Positions 15,360 to 23,736 of a stretch of 64,000 bases of DNA are shown one piece after another (position 1 is the stretch's first letter; each line of letters begins with the position of its first letter). Source of the stretch: Campylobacter concisus (GTDB taxonomy: Bacteria; Campylobacterota; Campylobacteria; Campylobacterales; Campylobacteraceae); assembly GCF_015229955.1 (NCBI RefSeq), contig NZ_JAAKYZ010000003.1, positions 1 to 64,000 on the forward strand, read 5' to 3'. Made by a program: the position numbers and the translations under genes. Below the pieces are notes generated by a model. The model made no database searches, was not told the origin of the DNA, and worked only from the letters and a program-made list of their open reading frames with translations.

Positions 15360-16235
15360 ATGGCTGATTTTACAAAGTATATCAAGTCAGAACAACAAGA
15401 AAATGCCACTCAACAAGAGAGAAAAAGCTGGAATCAGATGGATAACGCTGAAAAGAAAGAGAGCTTTGATAAGTACATGAAATATAAGCTCTTTGAAGCC
15501 CACAAGACAGCAAAAGCAGACTGGCAAAAAGATATGAGTAAAGAAGAAGTCGATAGGACAATTCCATACAACGCAAAGACTGGAGCCACATACTCGAGAG
15601 AGACTAGTATGCTATTGAGAGCCGAAATGGCTATAAAAGGTTATGACAAGCCTCAATTTGTGACAATGGAGCAAGGTAACGCAATGGGCGGAATACTAAA
15701 GCTAAAACACGATGAGAAAACAGGCGAAATCCTAACCACTAAAAATGGCTTACAAGCTAGAGTCGATGGTGTTAAAATGCTCTATATTGCAGACCACGAG
15801 ATTAGACCAAAACTAGACAGAGATGGTAAAGAAATCATGGCTGTTGTTAAAGACAAAGACGGCAATATAAAGTATGACAAAGAGACAGGGGAAGCAATGA
15901 CCTATGTTGTAAAGGAAAAAATCCCAATTAATCCACGCCTAGAAACAAAAACTCTATATCACGTAAGTCAGTTTGATGGACTAGACGAGAGCAAGATCAA
16001 AGAAAGAGATCTAACAGCAATCCAGCACTATAGAGAGCAAGCGAAAAATCAAGATTTTGAAGTAAAAATAGATTACAACAAGACCTTGGGAATAAGCGGA
16101 AATTTAGAGAAACAGCTAAACAACCTAACGCTAGCTCAAATTAAAGGTGTAGATTATTTTAATCCAGCTAAAAAGATCGACATGACCAAAGAAAAAGCTC
16201 AAACCAAAGAGCAAAACAAGGGCATGGAGAGATAA
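15360..16235 (+). CDS. ArdC-like ssDNA-binding domain protein
   Basis: 291 residues. Residues about 60-210 resemble the N-terminal domain of antirestriction protein ArdC: PYNAKTGATYS (69-79), GYDKPQFVTMEQGNAMGG (94-111) and LYHVSQFDGL (199-208). That domain binds single-stranded DNA and shields incoming plasmid DNA. No C-terminal metalloprotease domain or HExxH motif is present. A block at about 115-190 rich in Lys, Asp and Gly looks inserted within the domain. Anti-restriction activity is an inference. Confidence 0.65.
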   Translation: MADFTKYIKSEQQENATQQERKSWNQMDNAEKKESFDKYMKYKLFEAHKTAKADWQKDMSKEEVDRTIPYNAKTGATYSRETSMLLRAEMAIKGYDKPQFVTMEQGNAMGGILKLKHDEKTGEILTTKNGLQARVDGVKMLYIADHEIRPKLDRDGKEIMAVVKDKDGNIKYDKETGEAMTYVVKEKIPINPRLETKTLYHVSQFDGLDESKIKERDLTAIQHYREQAKNQDFEVKIDYNKTLGISGNLEKQLNNLTLAQIKGVDYFNPAKKIDMTKEKAQTKEQNKGMER

Positions 16236-16261
16236 ATAGGTCATAAACGAAACTTAGGACA

Positions 16262-16284
16262 AATAGGGAGCAAAGCTCCCTATT
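16262..16284 (+). terminator. strong hairpin between two transfer genes
   Basis: AATAGGGAGC and GCTCCCTATT form a perfect 10-bp stem with a 3-base loop, followed by GTTTGT. It sits 27 bases after the ArdC-like gene. With only a weak U-tract and co-directional genes after it, it may end most transcripts or protect mRNA ends, lowering virB6 expression. Confidence 0.55.
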
Positions 16285-16304
16285 GTTTGTAAAAAGGGAA
16301 AAAG

Positions 16305-16580
16305 ATGTTAAGCGATTTTATAAATTTTTTAGGGCTGAGCGACAAAAAGAACAATAGCAAAATTCAAACAAATGTGGGCAACCCTACCACAAAAGAAAAT
16401 ACGGAAAATTTTATCATAGAAATGCAAAGTCCATACTTTGAAGAAGAAATCGCAACAGAAACAATTATAAAAAATAATAAAAAAATAGAAATAAAAAAAA
16501 TAAAGACTAAAAATCCATTAGGTAATGGGAGAGCACTAATATCAATAAAAACATATATGAAAGAAATAACAAAGGCGTAA
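16305..16580 (+). CDS. hypothetical protein, 91 aa
   Basis: Not recognised. It is hydrophilic and lysine-rich with no signal peptide or membrane segment. The ATG follows AAAAAGGG. It ends one base before virB6, so the two are probably coupled. VirB5 is not found elsewhere in the window, but this protein lacks the export signal a VirB5 should have. Confidence 0.6.
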   Translation: MLSDFINFLGLSDKKNNSKIQTNVGNPTTKENTENFIIEMQSPYFEEEIATETIIKNNKKIEIKKIKTKNPLGNGRALISIKTYMKEITKA

Positions 16581-16581
16581 A

Positions 16582-17802
16582 ATGGCACAGACAGAAGTAG
16601 CAAAAGATATATTAACCGATAGTAATTGGATTAATAAAGTACAAGCCGTTATGCAAGAAAACGTAATGAGCTTATTTGAAAAATTTTATAATGGATCGCA
16701 TGATTTAGTATATTCAACTGCATCGGAAACTATAATAATTCTTATAGTGGTGTTTTGGCTATTAGGTAGAGTTAAAAATGGCTACCCAACAAGAGATGAG
16801 ATCTTCGGAGCTATAAAATATTTAATATTGCTATGCTTCATATTTGCAACTCTTAGCTCCTTTAACGCCTATATGGGCGTTTTATACATTCTGACAATCC
16901 CAGAGAACGCAATAACCGCAATAGTTAGCTCAATTTTTGAAAATAAAGACTTTGGATCGATTGTGACAGAGTCAGCAAACAGGATCGATAATCTAAGAGA
17001 AATGATGTGGAGCTACGGAACAAAAGAGTATTTACAATCGCAAGAGTGGTCATTTTTAGGCATTAGCTTTAACGGCGTAATGGATTATTTATCGGCAGGT
17101 GTGATAACAGCAATTCGTATGATACCTTTTTGGATTTTTTATTTAGCATTTTTTATACTTTTGATAGGAATTACAATAGTGATTTTCTTTAGTAAATTTA
17201 TGGCATTTCTAATACTTAGCACCTTGCCTTTAGTCATACCATTTTTAATAATGCCAAAATTTTTACCATATTTATGGAGCTGGTATAAGCTCTATTTATC
17301 ATACGCAATTATTGCACCATTAGCGTTTATAGCCCTAAATTTAGCAATGAATCCAATTTTAGAACTAGAGAAATACCAAGATTATATAGGCGAACTATTT
17401 ACTAAACAATTCGAATACCTAATTACAGGATCGATAACCTGCATAACAGCATTGTTTTTATTAAGGAAAATTCCAAGTTGGATCAACGCAGTGCTTGGTA
17501 CGCAGATGGAAAATGGAAGTGGCGGTGTAACTGGCGGAATAGTGGCTGGTGCAGTAGCAGGCAAGACCATATTAAGCGGATTAGCTAGAAAAGCTGGTGG
17601 CGGAAGTTTTATAGGCGGAGCAGTAAGTGGATTTGGATCAGCTACAGGAGCTGGAGTAGCAGGACAAATAGCTAGTGCAAGTATAGGAGCAGGTGCAAAT
17701 TTGATAAAAGATATCGGCGCAGGCTCAAAAGCAATAGGACAAGGCGTAGGAAAAGCATATGAAAAGTATAAAACATTTCGTGGCGGATATGTAGCACCAT
17801 AA
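16582..17802 (+). CDS. virB6: VirB6/TrbL-like membrane protein
   Basis: 406 residues with at least five or six membrane helices (around 48-62, 77-100, 170-200, 205-228, 235-260, 283-300). The C-terminal tail (about 313-406) is rich in Gly and Ala, as in many TrbL/VirB6 proteins. VirB6 lines part of the inner-membrane channel for DNA. It is outside the main secretion operon, about 1.7 kb after virD4. AAAGG precedes the ATG. Confidence 0.8.
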   Translation: MAQTEVAKDILTDSNWINKVQAVMQENVMSLFEKFYNGSHDLVYSTASETIIILIVVFWLLGRVKNGYPTRDEIFGAIKYLILLCFIFATLSSFNAYMGVLYILTIPENAITAIVSSIFENKDFGSIVTESANRIDNLREMMWSYGTKEYLQSQEWSFLGISFNGVMDYLSAGVITAIRMIPFWIFYLAFFILLIGITIVIFFSKFMAFLILSTLPLVIPFLIMPKFLPYLWSWYKLYLSYAIIAPLAFIALNLAMNPILELEKYQDYIGELFTKQFEYLITGSITCITALFLLRKIPSWINAVLGTQMENGSGGVTGGIVAGAVAGKTILSGLARKAGGGSFIGGAVSGFGSATGAGVAGQIASASIGAGANLIKDIGAGSKAIGQGVGKAYEKYKTFRGGYVAP

Positions 17803-17815
17803 AAAGGAGTAAAAC

Positions 17816-19771
17816 ATGCAAAATACAATAATCATAATTGAAAGCCCAAACAAGGTCAATAAGATAGAGCAAATAACTGGAGCAAAAGTTTATGCTACAA
17901 AAGGGCATTTTAAAGAGCTTACAAATCAAATAGTAGTTGATTTTAAGGACTATGAGCCAATATTTGACTTCAAAGAAGATAGCAAAAGCCGAATAAATGC
18001 AATATTTAATGATTGCAAAGGAAAAGATGTCGTAATTGCGACAGACCCTGATAGAGAGGGATACGGAATAGGCTATATGGTTTATCAAACTATTAAAAAT
18101 ATAGCAAAAAGCGTTAAACGTGCAGAATTTCACGAGATCACAGAGAGTGGAATAAAAAAGGGGTTAGATAGTGCTGTGCCTTTCGCAAACTCAAATTTAA
18201 AAGAATTTGATAGCTTCAAGGCAAGAGCGGTAGGCGACAAGCTAGTGGGATTTATCATGTCGCCAACATACATCAATAAGCTAAATGATAAAAACAATAG
18301 CGTAGGCAGGGTGCAAACCCCAGCTCTTGCTCTAATTGTAAAGCGAGAATTGGAAATAAAAGAATTTCTAGAAAATAAGGCAAACGCAAAGATCGATTAT
18401 AAAATAAAAGTAAAACTTAAAACAAAGGACGGCATAGAATTTAATGCGGTAAATGACAATATATTTACAGACAAAGATGAAGCAAACGCCAAAATATCTG
18501 AATTAGCTGGTAGCCTAGCAAAAGTATATAAAATTGATGTTAAGCAGGCACAACAAAAGCCTAAAGCACCTTTTAGAACATCGCAACTACAAGAGTACGC
18601 AAATAAAAGATTGGGCTTTAGCCCTGACAAGACGATGAGCCTTGCTCAAAAATTATTCGAAAAAGGCTTAATTACTTATCATAGAACCGATAGTAACAGC
18701 TTATCAAACGAATTTATAGATGAAGTAGGCGTTAAATTTGGCAATGAAGAATGGTATGAGAAAAAAGAATATAAAGCAGGAAGTCAAAGCCAAGCAGAAG
18801 CACATGAAGCAATACGTATCTCACACATACATGATTTTAACCAAATAGAAGAAATAGCAAAAAAAGAAAGCCTAACGGATGACGAAAAAAGCCTTTATGA
18901 GCTTATCTTTTTAAATTCGGTTCAAAGTCAAGCCAAAAATGCGATTAACGAAAATACTATATATGATATAGATATAAAGACGCTAAGCTTCAAGGCAAAA
19001 ACGAGCAAATGTATCTATAAAGGATTTAAAAATGCTATCGTAGCCACAACTGAAGATGAAGACGACAAAGATAAAGAAATTCAAGAGATAACATTAAATC
19101 TAGCTCAAGGCGACGAGCTCCAAATATTAGAATTTAATCTACAGGAAGTAAAAAAGCAAGCGCCACAGCACTATAAAGAAAGTAATTTTATATCTCTTTT
19201 GGAAAAAGAAGGTATCGGACGTCCAAGCACGTATGCAACATTTCTGCCAACACTTATTAAAAGAGAGTACGTAAGCATCGAAACAAAAGGCAAAAATAGC
19301 AATATCATAGCAACGCCAAAGGGTATAAATTTTATTGAAACTATAAAAACAAACAACGATGAGTGGATCACACAAAGCGAATTTACGAAACAAATGGAAA
19401 GCGTGCTAGATGAAATTAGCAATGGAAAGGTTGACTATTTAGACTTTATAAGACCACTCCATGAGAAAATGGGCTTCAAAGAGCTAAACGATAGCATACA
19501 AAAGCCACCAAGCGAGAAACAACTCGAGTGGGCTAAAAATATAGCACATAGTTTAAATATTCAATTGCCAGACGGCATCGAAAAAGATTGGAAGATTTGC
19601 TCTAATTTTATTGACAAAAATAAGGACAAAGTCGTAGTGCCACCAAGCGAGAAACAAATAGAGTTGGCTAAAAAGCTATCTAAAGACAAAGGAATGGCAC
19701 TGCCAAAAGATTACGAAAAAAATCTAAATATTTGTAAAGATTTTATAAACAAAGCAATAAAGAAAAAATAA
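17816..19771 (+). CDS. type IA DNA topoisomerase
   Basis: 651 residues. The N-terminal Toprim domain has E9 and DPDREG with D77, D79 and E81. The catalytic tyrosine is Y288 in ITYHRTDS, where cellular TopA reads ITYMRTDS. No C-terminal zinc ribbons are present. Instead residues 564-608 and 609-651 are two copies of a module beginning PPSEKQ. Plasmid topoisomerases of this class relax or decatenate DNA during transfer and replication. It lies between virB6 and ssb. Confidence 0.9.
   Translation: MQNTIIIIESPNKVNKIEQITGAKVYATKGHFKELTNQIVVDFKDYEPIFDFKEDSKSRINAIFNDCKGKDVVIATDPDREGYGIGYMVYQTIKNIAKSVKRAEFHEITESGIKKGLDSAVPFANSNLKEFDSFKARAVGDKLVGFIMSPTYINKLNDKNNSVGRVQTPALALIVKRELEIKEFLENKANAKIDYKIKVKLKTKDGIEFNAVNDNIFTDKDEANAKISELAGSLAKVYKIDVKQAQQKPKAPFRTSQLQEYANKRLGFSPDKTMSLAQKLFEKGLITYHRTDSNSLSNEFIDEVGVKFGNEEWYEKKEYKAGSQSQAEAHEAIRISHIHDFNQIEEIAKKESLTDDEKSLYELIFLNSVQSQAKNAINENTIYDIDIKTLSFKAKTSKCIYKGFKNAIVATTEDEDDKDKEIQEITLNLAQGDELQILEFNLQEVKKQAPQHYKESNFISLLEKEGIGRPSTYATFLPTLIKREYVSIETKGKNSNIIATPKGINFIETIKTNNDEWITQSEFTKQMESVLDEISNGKVDYLDFIRPLHEKMGFKELNDSIQKPPSEKQLEWAKNIAHSLNIQLPDGIEKDWKICSNFIDKNKDKVVVPPSEKQIELAKKLSKDKGMALPKDYEKNLNICKDFINKAIKKK
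19505..19771 (+). repeat. tandem C-terminal module in the topoisomerase gene
   Basis: An 18-base sequence, CCACCAAGCGAGAAACAA, starts both halves (19505 and 19640). Each half encodes about 43-45 residues of pattern PPSEKQ..-(L/K)-A-LP-..-C..FI. The duplication replaces the zinc-ribbon region of chromosomal enzymes and may bind DNA or a partner. Confidence 0.7.
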
Positions 19772-19794
19772 TAAAACAATAAAAAGGAGAAAAC

Positions 19795-20196
19795 ATGCAC
19801 ACATATGTATCAGTAATAGGAAATTTAACAAGGGATGTTGAGCTCAGATACACACCATCAGGGCTAGCCATAGGCAACACGGCTATCGCATCAACATACA
19901 AGTACACTATTAACAATGAGAAAAAAGAAGAAATCTGCTTTATAGATATCACTTTTATGGGTAAGACCGCAGAGATCGCAAATCAATATCTCAAAAAGGG
20001 GTCAAAAGTTTTCGTAGATGGTAGATTGAAATTCGACCAATGGACAGACAATAATGGACAAAATAGGAGCAAACATAGCATTGTCGTTGATAAAATGGTA
20101 ATGCTTGACGGCAAAAAGCAAGAAAACAACGATAAGGAAACGCCGAACGAGCGAGAAGAACAAGCTGAAAAAACCGAGTATGTGCAAGGGGAATAA
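19795..20196 (+). CDS. ssb: single-stranded DNA-binding protein
   Basis: 133 residues. The OB-fold (about 1-105) shows the usual VIGNLTRDVELRYTPSG and WTDNNGQNRSKH strands. The tail is short and acidic but ends EYVQGE, without the DxPF tip that chromosomal SSBs use to recruit repair proteins. It would coat the transferred strand. The ATG follows AAAAGGAGAAA. It is directly followed by the methyltransferase gene. Confidence 0.9.
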   Translation: MHTYVSVIGNLTRDVELRYTPSGLAIGNTAIASTYKYTINNEKKEEICFIDITFMGKTAEIANQYLKKGSKVFVDGRLKFDQWTDNNGQNRSKHSIVVDKMVMLDGKKQENNDKETPNEREEQAEKTEYVQGE

Positions 20197-20203
20197 GCAG
20201 TAA

Positions 20204-21202
20204 ATGCAAAATTTAACCCAAAGCGAAAGAGATCAAAGCTGGTTATCGGATAAAGATAAAAGAGCCAATATCTACTTCATGAGTGCAAAATATGACGTAG
20301 ATGATGAGTTTTATACGAGTTTCGATGAGATAAGAGCCGAAATACAAGATTACAGAACACATTTTAAAGGCAAAGTGGTAGTATGCCCTTGCAACGATGG
20401 CAAGACAAGCAACTTTTATAGATACTTTGCCTTAAATTTTAAATCCCTAGAGCTAAAAAAGCTAATTACAACGACGTACAATATTAAAGACCCAAAATCA
20501 AAGGGGATGAAAATAGAGATCAGCGAGAGCGGAATAAATGAGACGATGTTGCAAGGAGACGGTGATTTTAGAAGCGAAGAAGTAAGACATATTATAGCAA
20601 GTGGCGATATAATAGTCACAAATCCACCTTTCTCCCTTTTTCGTGACCTAATAGAAATTGTAGAAGAACAAAACAAGAAATTTTTAATAGTTGGCGGAAC
20701 CTACTCAATTACGTACAAAAAGATATTTGAGCTATACAAAAAGGGTAAAATTTGGCTAGGCAATCATCAAGTAAATATTTTCACACGACCAGACGGCAGT
20801 AAGAAGCGTTTTAGCAACATATCATGGTTTACAAATTTAAAAAGCATAAAACACCAAAATGGTATAAGGTTAACCCAAAAGTATAAGGGCAATGAAAATA
20901 AATACCCAGAGTACGATAATTATAAGATCATAGAAGTCAAAAATTACAAGGATATACCAATTGACTATGACGGAATAATTGGTATACCACTAACATTTTT
21001 TTTAAGGCACAACCCAGCGCAATTTAAAATTTTAGGCTGTGACTTTGAAATTAAAGACAAATACCCTGAACTAGTTAAACATACCTACAAAGAAAACAAC
21101 ACAAAATCAGCGGTTCTAAGAGGGCAAGAACTTTTTACAAGGATCATCATACAAAGAAAAGGCGGATTAAAGCCTAGAGCAAAAATATTAAATCAATTTT
21201 AA
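20204..21202 (+). CDS. EcoRI-type adenine DNA methyltransferase, orphan
   Basis: 332 residues resembling the M.EcoRI methylase family: an N-terminal DEFYTSFDEIRAEI segment, HFKGKVVVCPCND (53-65), catalytic NPPF at 140-143, and a late IDYDGIIGIPLTFF. It should transfer a methyl group to adenine in a short palindrome, perhaps GAATTC. No endonuclease gene adjoins it, so it is probably a stand-alone protective enzyme on the transfer element. The target sequence is not readable from the gene. Confidence 0.8.
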   Translation: MQNLTQSERDQSWLSDKDKRANIYFMSAKYDVDDEFYTSFDEIRAEIQDYRTHFKGKVVVCPCNDGKTSNFYRYFALNFKSLELKKLITTTYNIKDPKSKGMKIEISESGINETMLQGDGDFRSEEVRHIIASGDIIVTNPPFSLFRDLIEIVEEQNKKFLIVGGTYSITYKKIFELYKKGKIWLGNHQVNIFTRPDGSKKRFSNISWFTNLKSIKHQNGIRLTQKYKGNENKYPEYDNYKIIEVKNYKDIPIDYDGIIGIPLTFFLRHNPAQFKILGCDFEIKDKYPELVKHTYKENNTKSAVLRGQELFTRIIIQRKGGLKPRAKILNQF

Positions 21203-21210
21203 GGTAGCAA

Positions 21211-21465
21211 ATGAAGAAGAAAAACAAGCTACAGCTTTTCAATACCCCAGCAAAGCGGTTTATGTGGGTTTTTTCATTTATAAATTTATTTGGGATCGGC
21301 ATAAATGCTATTTTATATCTTCTAAAAAAACCAAATAAAATAGAGACCCTACTTAATGCAGATGCCTTTTTTATAGCTCTCGCTATTATGTGCTATATAA
21401 TTTTTAACGTAATGCTATATTTTATTATTAAGATAAATTTTATTATTTCAGAAAGAAAAGAGTAA
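21211..21465 (+). CDS. small membrane protein, 84 aa
   Basis: Two hydrophobic helices (about 17-38 and 50-74) with a basic N-terminus; no family recognised. It follows the methyltransferase by eight bases and closes this transcription unit. Entry exclusion or channel accessory roles are possible but nothing shows them. Confidence 0.6.
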   Translation: MKKKNKLQLFNTPAKRFMWVFSFINLFGIGINAILYLLKKPNKIETLLNADAFFIALAIMCYIIFNVMLYFIIKINFIISERKE

Positions 21466-21560
21466 TTTTTATAAAATACTATTGTTTTATTTATGAAAAA
21501 ATATTCAAAACATAATTTTTATTTTTTAGATATTTATTTGAAATACTATTTAATAATTTA

Positions 21561-21596
21561 ATATTTTATTATTTATTAAGTTTAAAAGTATATAAT
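21561..21596 (+). promoter_or_regulatory. AT-box promoter of parA
   Basis: ATATTTTATTATTTATTAAG (21561-21580), 10 bases, then a perfect TATAAT at 21591-21596, 30 bases before the parA ATG. This is the cleanest of the element's shared promoter copies. Confidence 0.65.
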
Positions 21597-21626
21597 CATT
21601 TAAAAATCTAAGGCAAAGGAATAAAA

Positions 21627-22271
21627 ATGATTGTTTCTATATGTAATGAAAAAGGCGGAAGCGGTAAAAGCACCCTAGCTACTAATATAGCGATAAACCA
21701 AGGTATTGTAAAAGGCGAACCACTATTATTGGTCGATACAGACCCACAGAAGTCAATAGCCACATTTTTAAATATACGAAACGAAGAAAATCACCCAAAA
21801 GCATTTGACTTTGCATATAAATACGGCGAAGAACTAAAAGTATTCCTGCAGGACAACAAAACAAAAAGGGATATAGTAATCGATACAGGCGGACGAGATA
21901 GTCGAGAAATGAGAATAGCGATAGCACTAAGCGATATTGTTATAATTCCGACAATACCAAGCCAGTTTGACGTCAGCGTCCTTGATAAAATGGTAAATAT
22001 AATCAAGATGGCAAAGGAACAAAACACTAATCTGCAAACATATATTGTAATCAATAGAGCGTCCACAAATCCATTTTTAGCTAAAAAAGTAGAAAGTCTC
22101 AAAAATTTTATAAAAGAAATTCAAGAAGACTATATAAAACTAGCAGAAACAATTATATTTGAAAGAGAGCGATATAAAATTGCGACCCAACTGGGACTAA
22201 GTGTAGTTGAAATGAACGACGGCAACAAAACTGAGCAAGAAATCAAAAATTTATGCAGTGAGATATTTTAA
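21627..22271 (+). CDS. parA: ParA-family partition ATPase
   Basis: 214 residues with the deviant Walker A motif KGGSGKST (9-16) and the DTDPQKS segment of small ParA/MinD ATPases. It should distribute element copies to daughter cells. There is no N-terminal DNA-binding domain, as in short type Ib ParA. No ParB homologue is seen; the next genes are unknown. A dispersed hairpin repeat starts 13 bases after its stop. Confidence 0.9.
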   Translation: MIVSICNEKGGSGKSTLATNIAINQGIVKGEPLLLVDTDPQKSIATFLNIRNEENHPKAFDFAYKYGEELKVFLQDNKTKRDIVIDTGGRDSREMRIAIALSDIVIIPTIPSQFDVSVLDKMVNIIKMAKEQNTNLQTYIVINRASTNPFLAKKVESLKNFIKEIQEDYIKLAETIIFERERYKIATQLGLSVVEMNDGNKTEQEIKNLCSEIF

Positions 22272-22283
22272 AAAATGAAGATA

Positions 22284-22325
22284 ATAGTAGCATCGCCAAA
22301 AGCGATGTGTAAATTTAAAAAGGGG
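22284..22325 (+). repeat. dispersed hairpin repeat, right copy
   Basis: Second copy of the segment at 580-621, with one substitution. The stem CATCGC/GCGATG (22291-22307) is kept. An ATG at 22275 opens a 28-codon frame through it, but the left copy has no start, so RNA or DNA function is more likely than coding. It lies between parA and the AT-box promoter of the next gene. Confidence 0.75.
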
Positions 22326-22435
22326 AAAGAAGAAAAGCACTTTTTTATATTTTACTTATAATTTTTACTGAAAAAATATTTTTATATTATTTAAATTTTA
22401 TATATTTTTTAATTATTTATTAGTTTATTTTTACT

Positions 22436-22471
22436 TATTTTATTATTTTTTAAGCAAATTTTCACTATAAT
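22436..22471 (+). promoter_or_regulatory. AT-box promoter upstream of 22502
   Basis: TATTTTATTATTTTTTAAG (22436-22454), 11 bases, then TATAAT at 22466-22471, 31 bases before the ATG. Same layout as the other element promoters. Confidence 0.65.
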
Positions 22472-22501
22472 AAACTAAATTCAATAAGAAAAGGATACAA
22501 A

Positions 22502-22723
22502 ATGGAAAAAACAAGAGATGAGCTAATCAAGGTTGGAGCTTACATAGAATCTAAAAATGGTATAGAGTTCTATGTTAAAATCACTAAGGTAGAAGGCTCA
22601 AATGTAACCGTTAGTTGGAGAAATGATTACTACGAAGAAAACTCTCAGGTAATTCCTAAGTCTATCATTAAAGTAGATGGCGATGGCGAATTAAGTGTTC
22701 CAAATTGGACAATAAGAAGGTAG
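22502..22723 (+). CDS. hypothetical protein, 73 aa
   Basis: Unrecognised. The alternating pattern (VGAYIESKNGIEFYVKITKV, then VTVSWRND) suggests a small beta-barrel such as an SH3 or Tudor-like fold. AAAAGG precedes the ATG. It has its own AT-box promoter. The position just after parA would suit a partition partner, but it has no helix-turn-helix typical of ParB. Confidence 0.6.
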   Translation: MEKTRDELIKVGAYIESKNGIEFYVKITKVEGSNVTVSWRNDYYEENSQVIPKSIIKVDGDGELSVPNWTIRR

Positions 22724-22788
22724 TCAGCGGATTGTTAAAATATAGCAAGAAGCAGATATGCGAAGAGATATTTTAAAAGGATAGTAAA

Positions 22789-23205
22789 ATGAAAATAAAT
22801 AAACTACTACTAATAGGAGCAGTTTGCGTGGGGTTACACGCTGAATCTATAACTAAACAGCAAGTATGCCATATGATAGACGCGTTATCTTATCAGCTTA
22901 ATATAAAAGATTTGGGTAATAATGAGTTTACTATAAATTATAAAGACGGTGCATTATACAAGTACGATAACCTAGACGAATACAAAAAGTGGTTTATTGA
23001 GTGCTATGACAGGGACAGGCTTATTGCTAGAATAATAGATAAGGGCAAAATCATAGAGAGAATAGATTCGTCAATAGGCAACTATAAATGGGTAACGTTT
23101 GAGCTTGAAAACTGCACCCTGAAAACTCTTGGAAAAGGTAGCGACTATGCGCCGATCGGTGAACCAAAATGTAAAAAAGATAGCGACCGACAGGAGATAA
23201 AATGA
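22789..23205 (+). CDS. secreted hypothetical protein, 138 aa
   Basis: A signal peptide (1-18, ending LHA) without lipobox suggests a periplasmic protein. The mature part has four cysteines that could form two disulfides. No family recognised. AAAAGG precedes the ATG. It overlaps the next gene by four bases (ATGA). Confidence 0.65.
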   Translation: MKINKLLLIGAVCVGLHAESITKQQVCHMIDALSYQLNIKDLGNNEFTINYKDGALYKYDNLDEYKKWFIECYDRDRLIARIIDKGKIIERIDSSIGNYKWVTFELENCTLKTLGKGSDYAPIGEPKCKKDSDRQEIK

Positions 23206-23561
23206 CGATAGAGACGATAAAAGAAATTTTGGGCTGGCTTGATCAACACAGCTGGTATATAATATCCATATTTATACCGATAGGCTTATTTTGTATATTT
23301 TATAGCTCCAAGCAAATAGAAAAGGCGAATAAAGAACTTATAGAAAATTTAAAGAAGCTACTTAATGACGAAGAGTTTAATTTTTTGATCGACGATAAAA
23401 ACAGGACAAAGTACTTACGCAAATTTAACGACATAATCAAAACAGAGATGTCGATAACAGAAGATAAATATATAGCTATTTTGGCAGATTTTCGCGATAC
23501 GATAAAGGTCGATTTTCAAGAAAAGCTAAGGCTTGACGAGATAAGGAAGCAAATATTATGA
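23202..23561 (+). CDS. membrane-anchored hypothetical protein, 119 aa
   Basis: One membrane helix (about 17-36), followed by a charged, helical cytoplasmic domain. No family recognised. It is coupled to the upstream periplasmic protein gene, so the two may act together at the inner membrane; immunity or exclusion is one possibility. An AT-rich hairpin after it (about 23577-23597) could end transcription. Confidence 0.6.
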   Translation: MTIETIKEILGWLDQHSWYIISIFIPIGLFCIFYSSKQIEKANKELIENLKKLLNDEEFNFLIDDKNRTKYLRKFNDIIKTEMSITEDKYIAILADFRDTIKVDFQEKLRLDEIRKQIL

Positions 23562-23677
23562 AGCCTTTAAGAGAATATAAAAATTTATAATTTTTATCGC
23601 TTTTTTGGTATAAATTTAGGAAATTTATTATTTTTAGTTTTATGAAAAATTAAAAATAATGCTATCTTAATTTTTAA

Positions 23678-23712
23678 TATTTTATTTTTTATTAAGATTA
23701 AGAGATTAGAAT
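23678..23712 (+). promoter_or_regulatory. AT-box promoter upstream of 23737
   Basis: AATATTTTATTTTTTATTAAG, 10 bases, then TAGAAT at 23707-23712, 25 bases before the ATG. It is the most diverged copy of the shared layout but keeps TTAAG and its spacing. Confidence 0.55.
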
Positions 23713-23736
23713 TTTAAAAAAATAAAAGGGAAGAAA

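Noticed and set aside
17382-18133. Two overlapping minus-strand frames of about 150 codons
   Set aside because: They are opposite the Gly/Ala-rich end of virB6 and the start of the topoisomerase gene. The products look like composition artefacts.
22275-22361. 28-codon frame through the hairpin repeat
   Set aside because: The left copy of the repeat has no start codon in the matching frame and diverges after the repeat, so coding is not supported.
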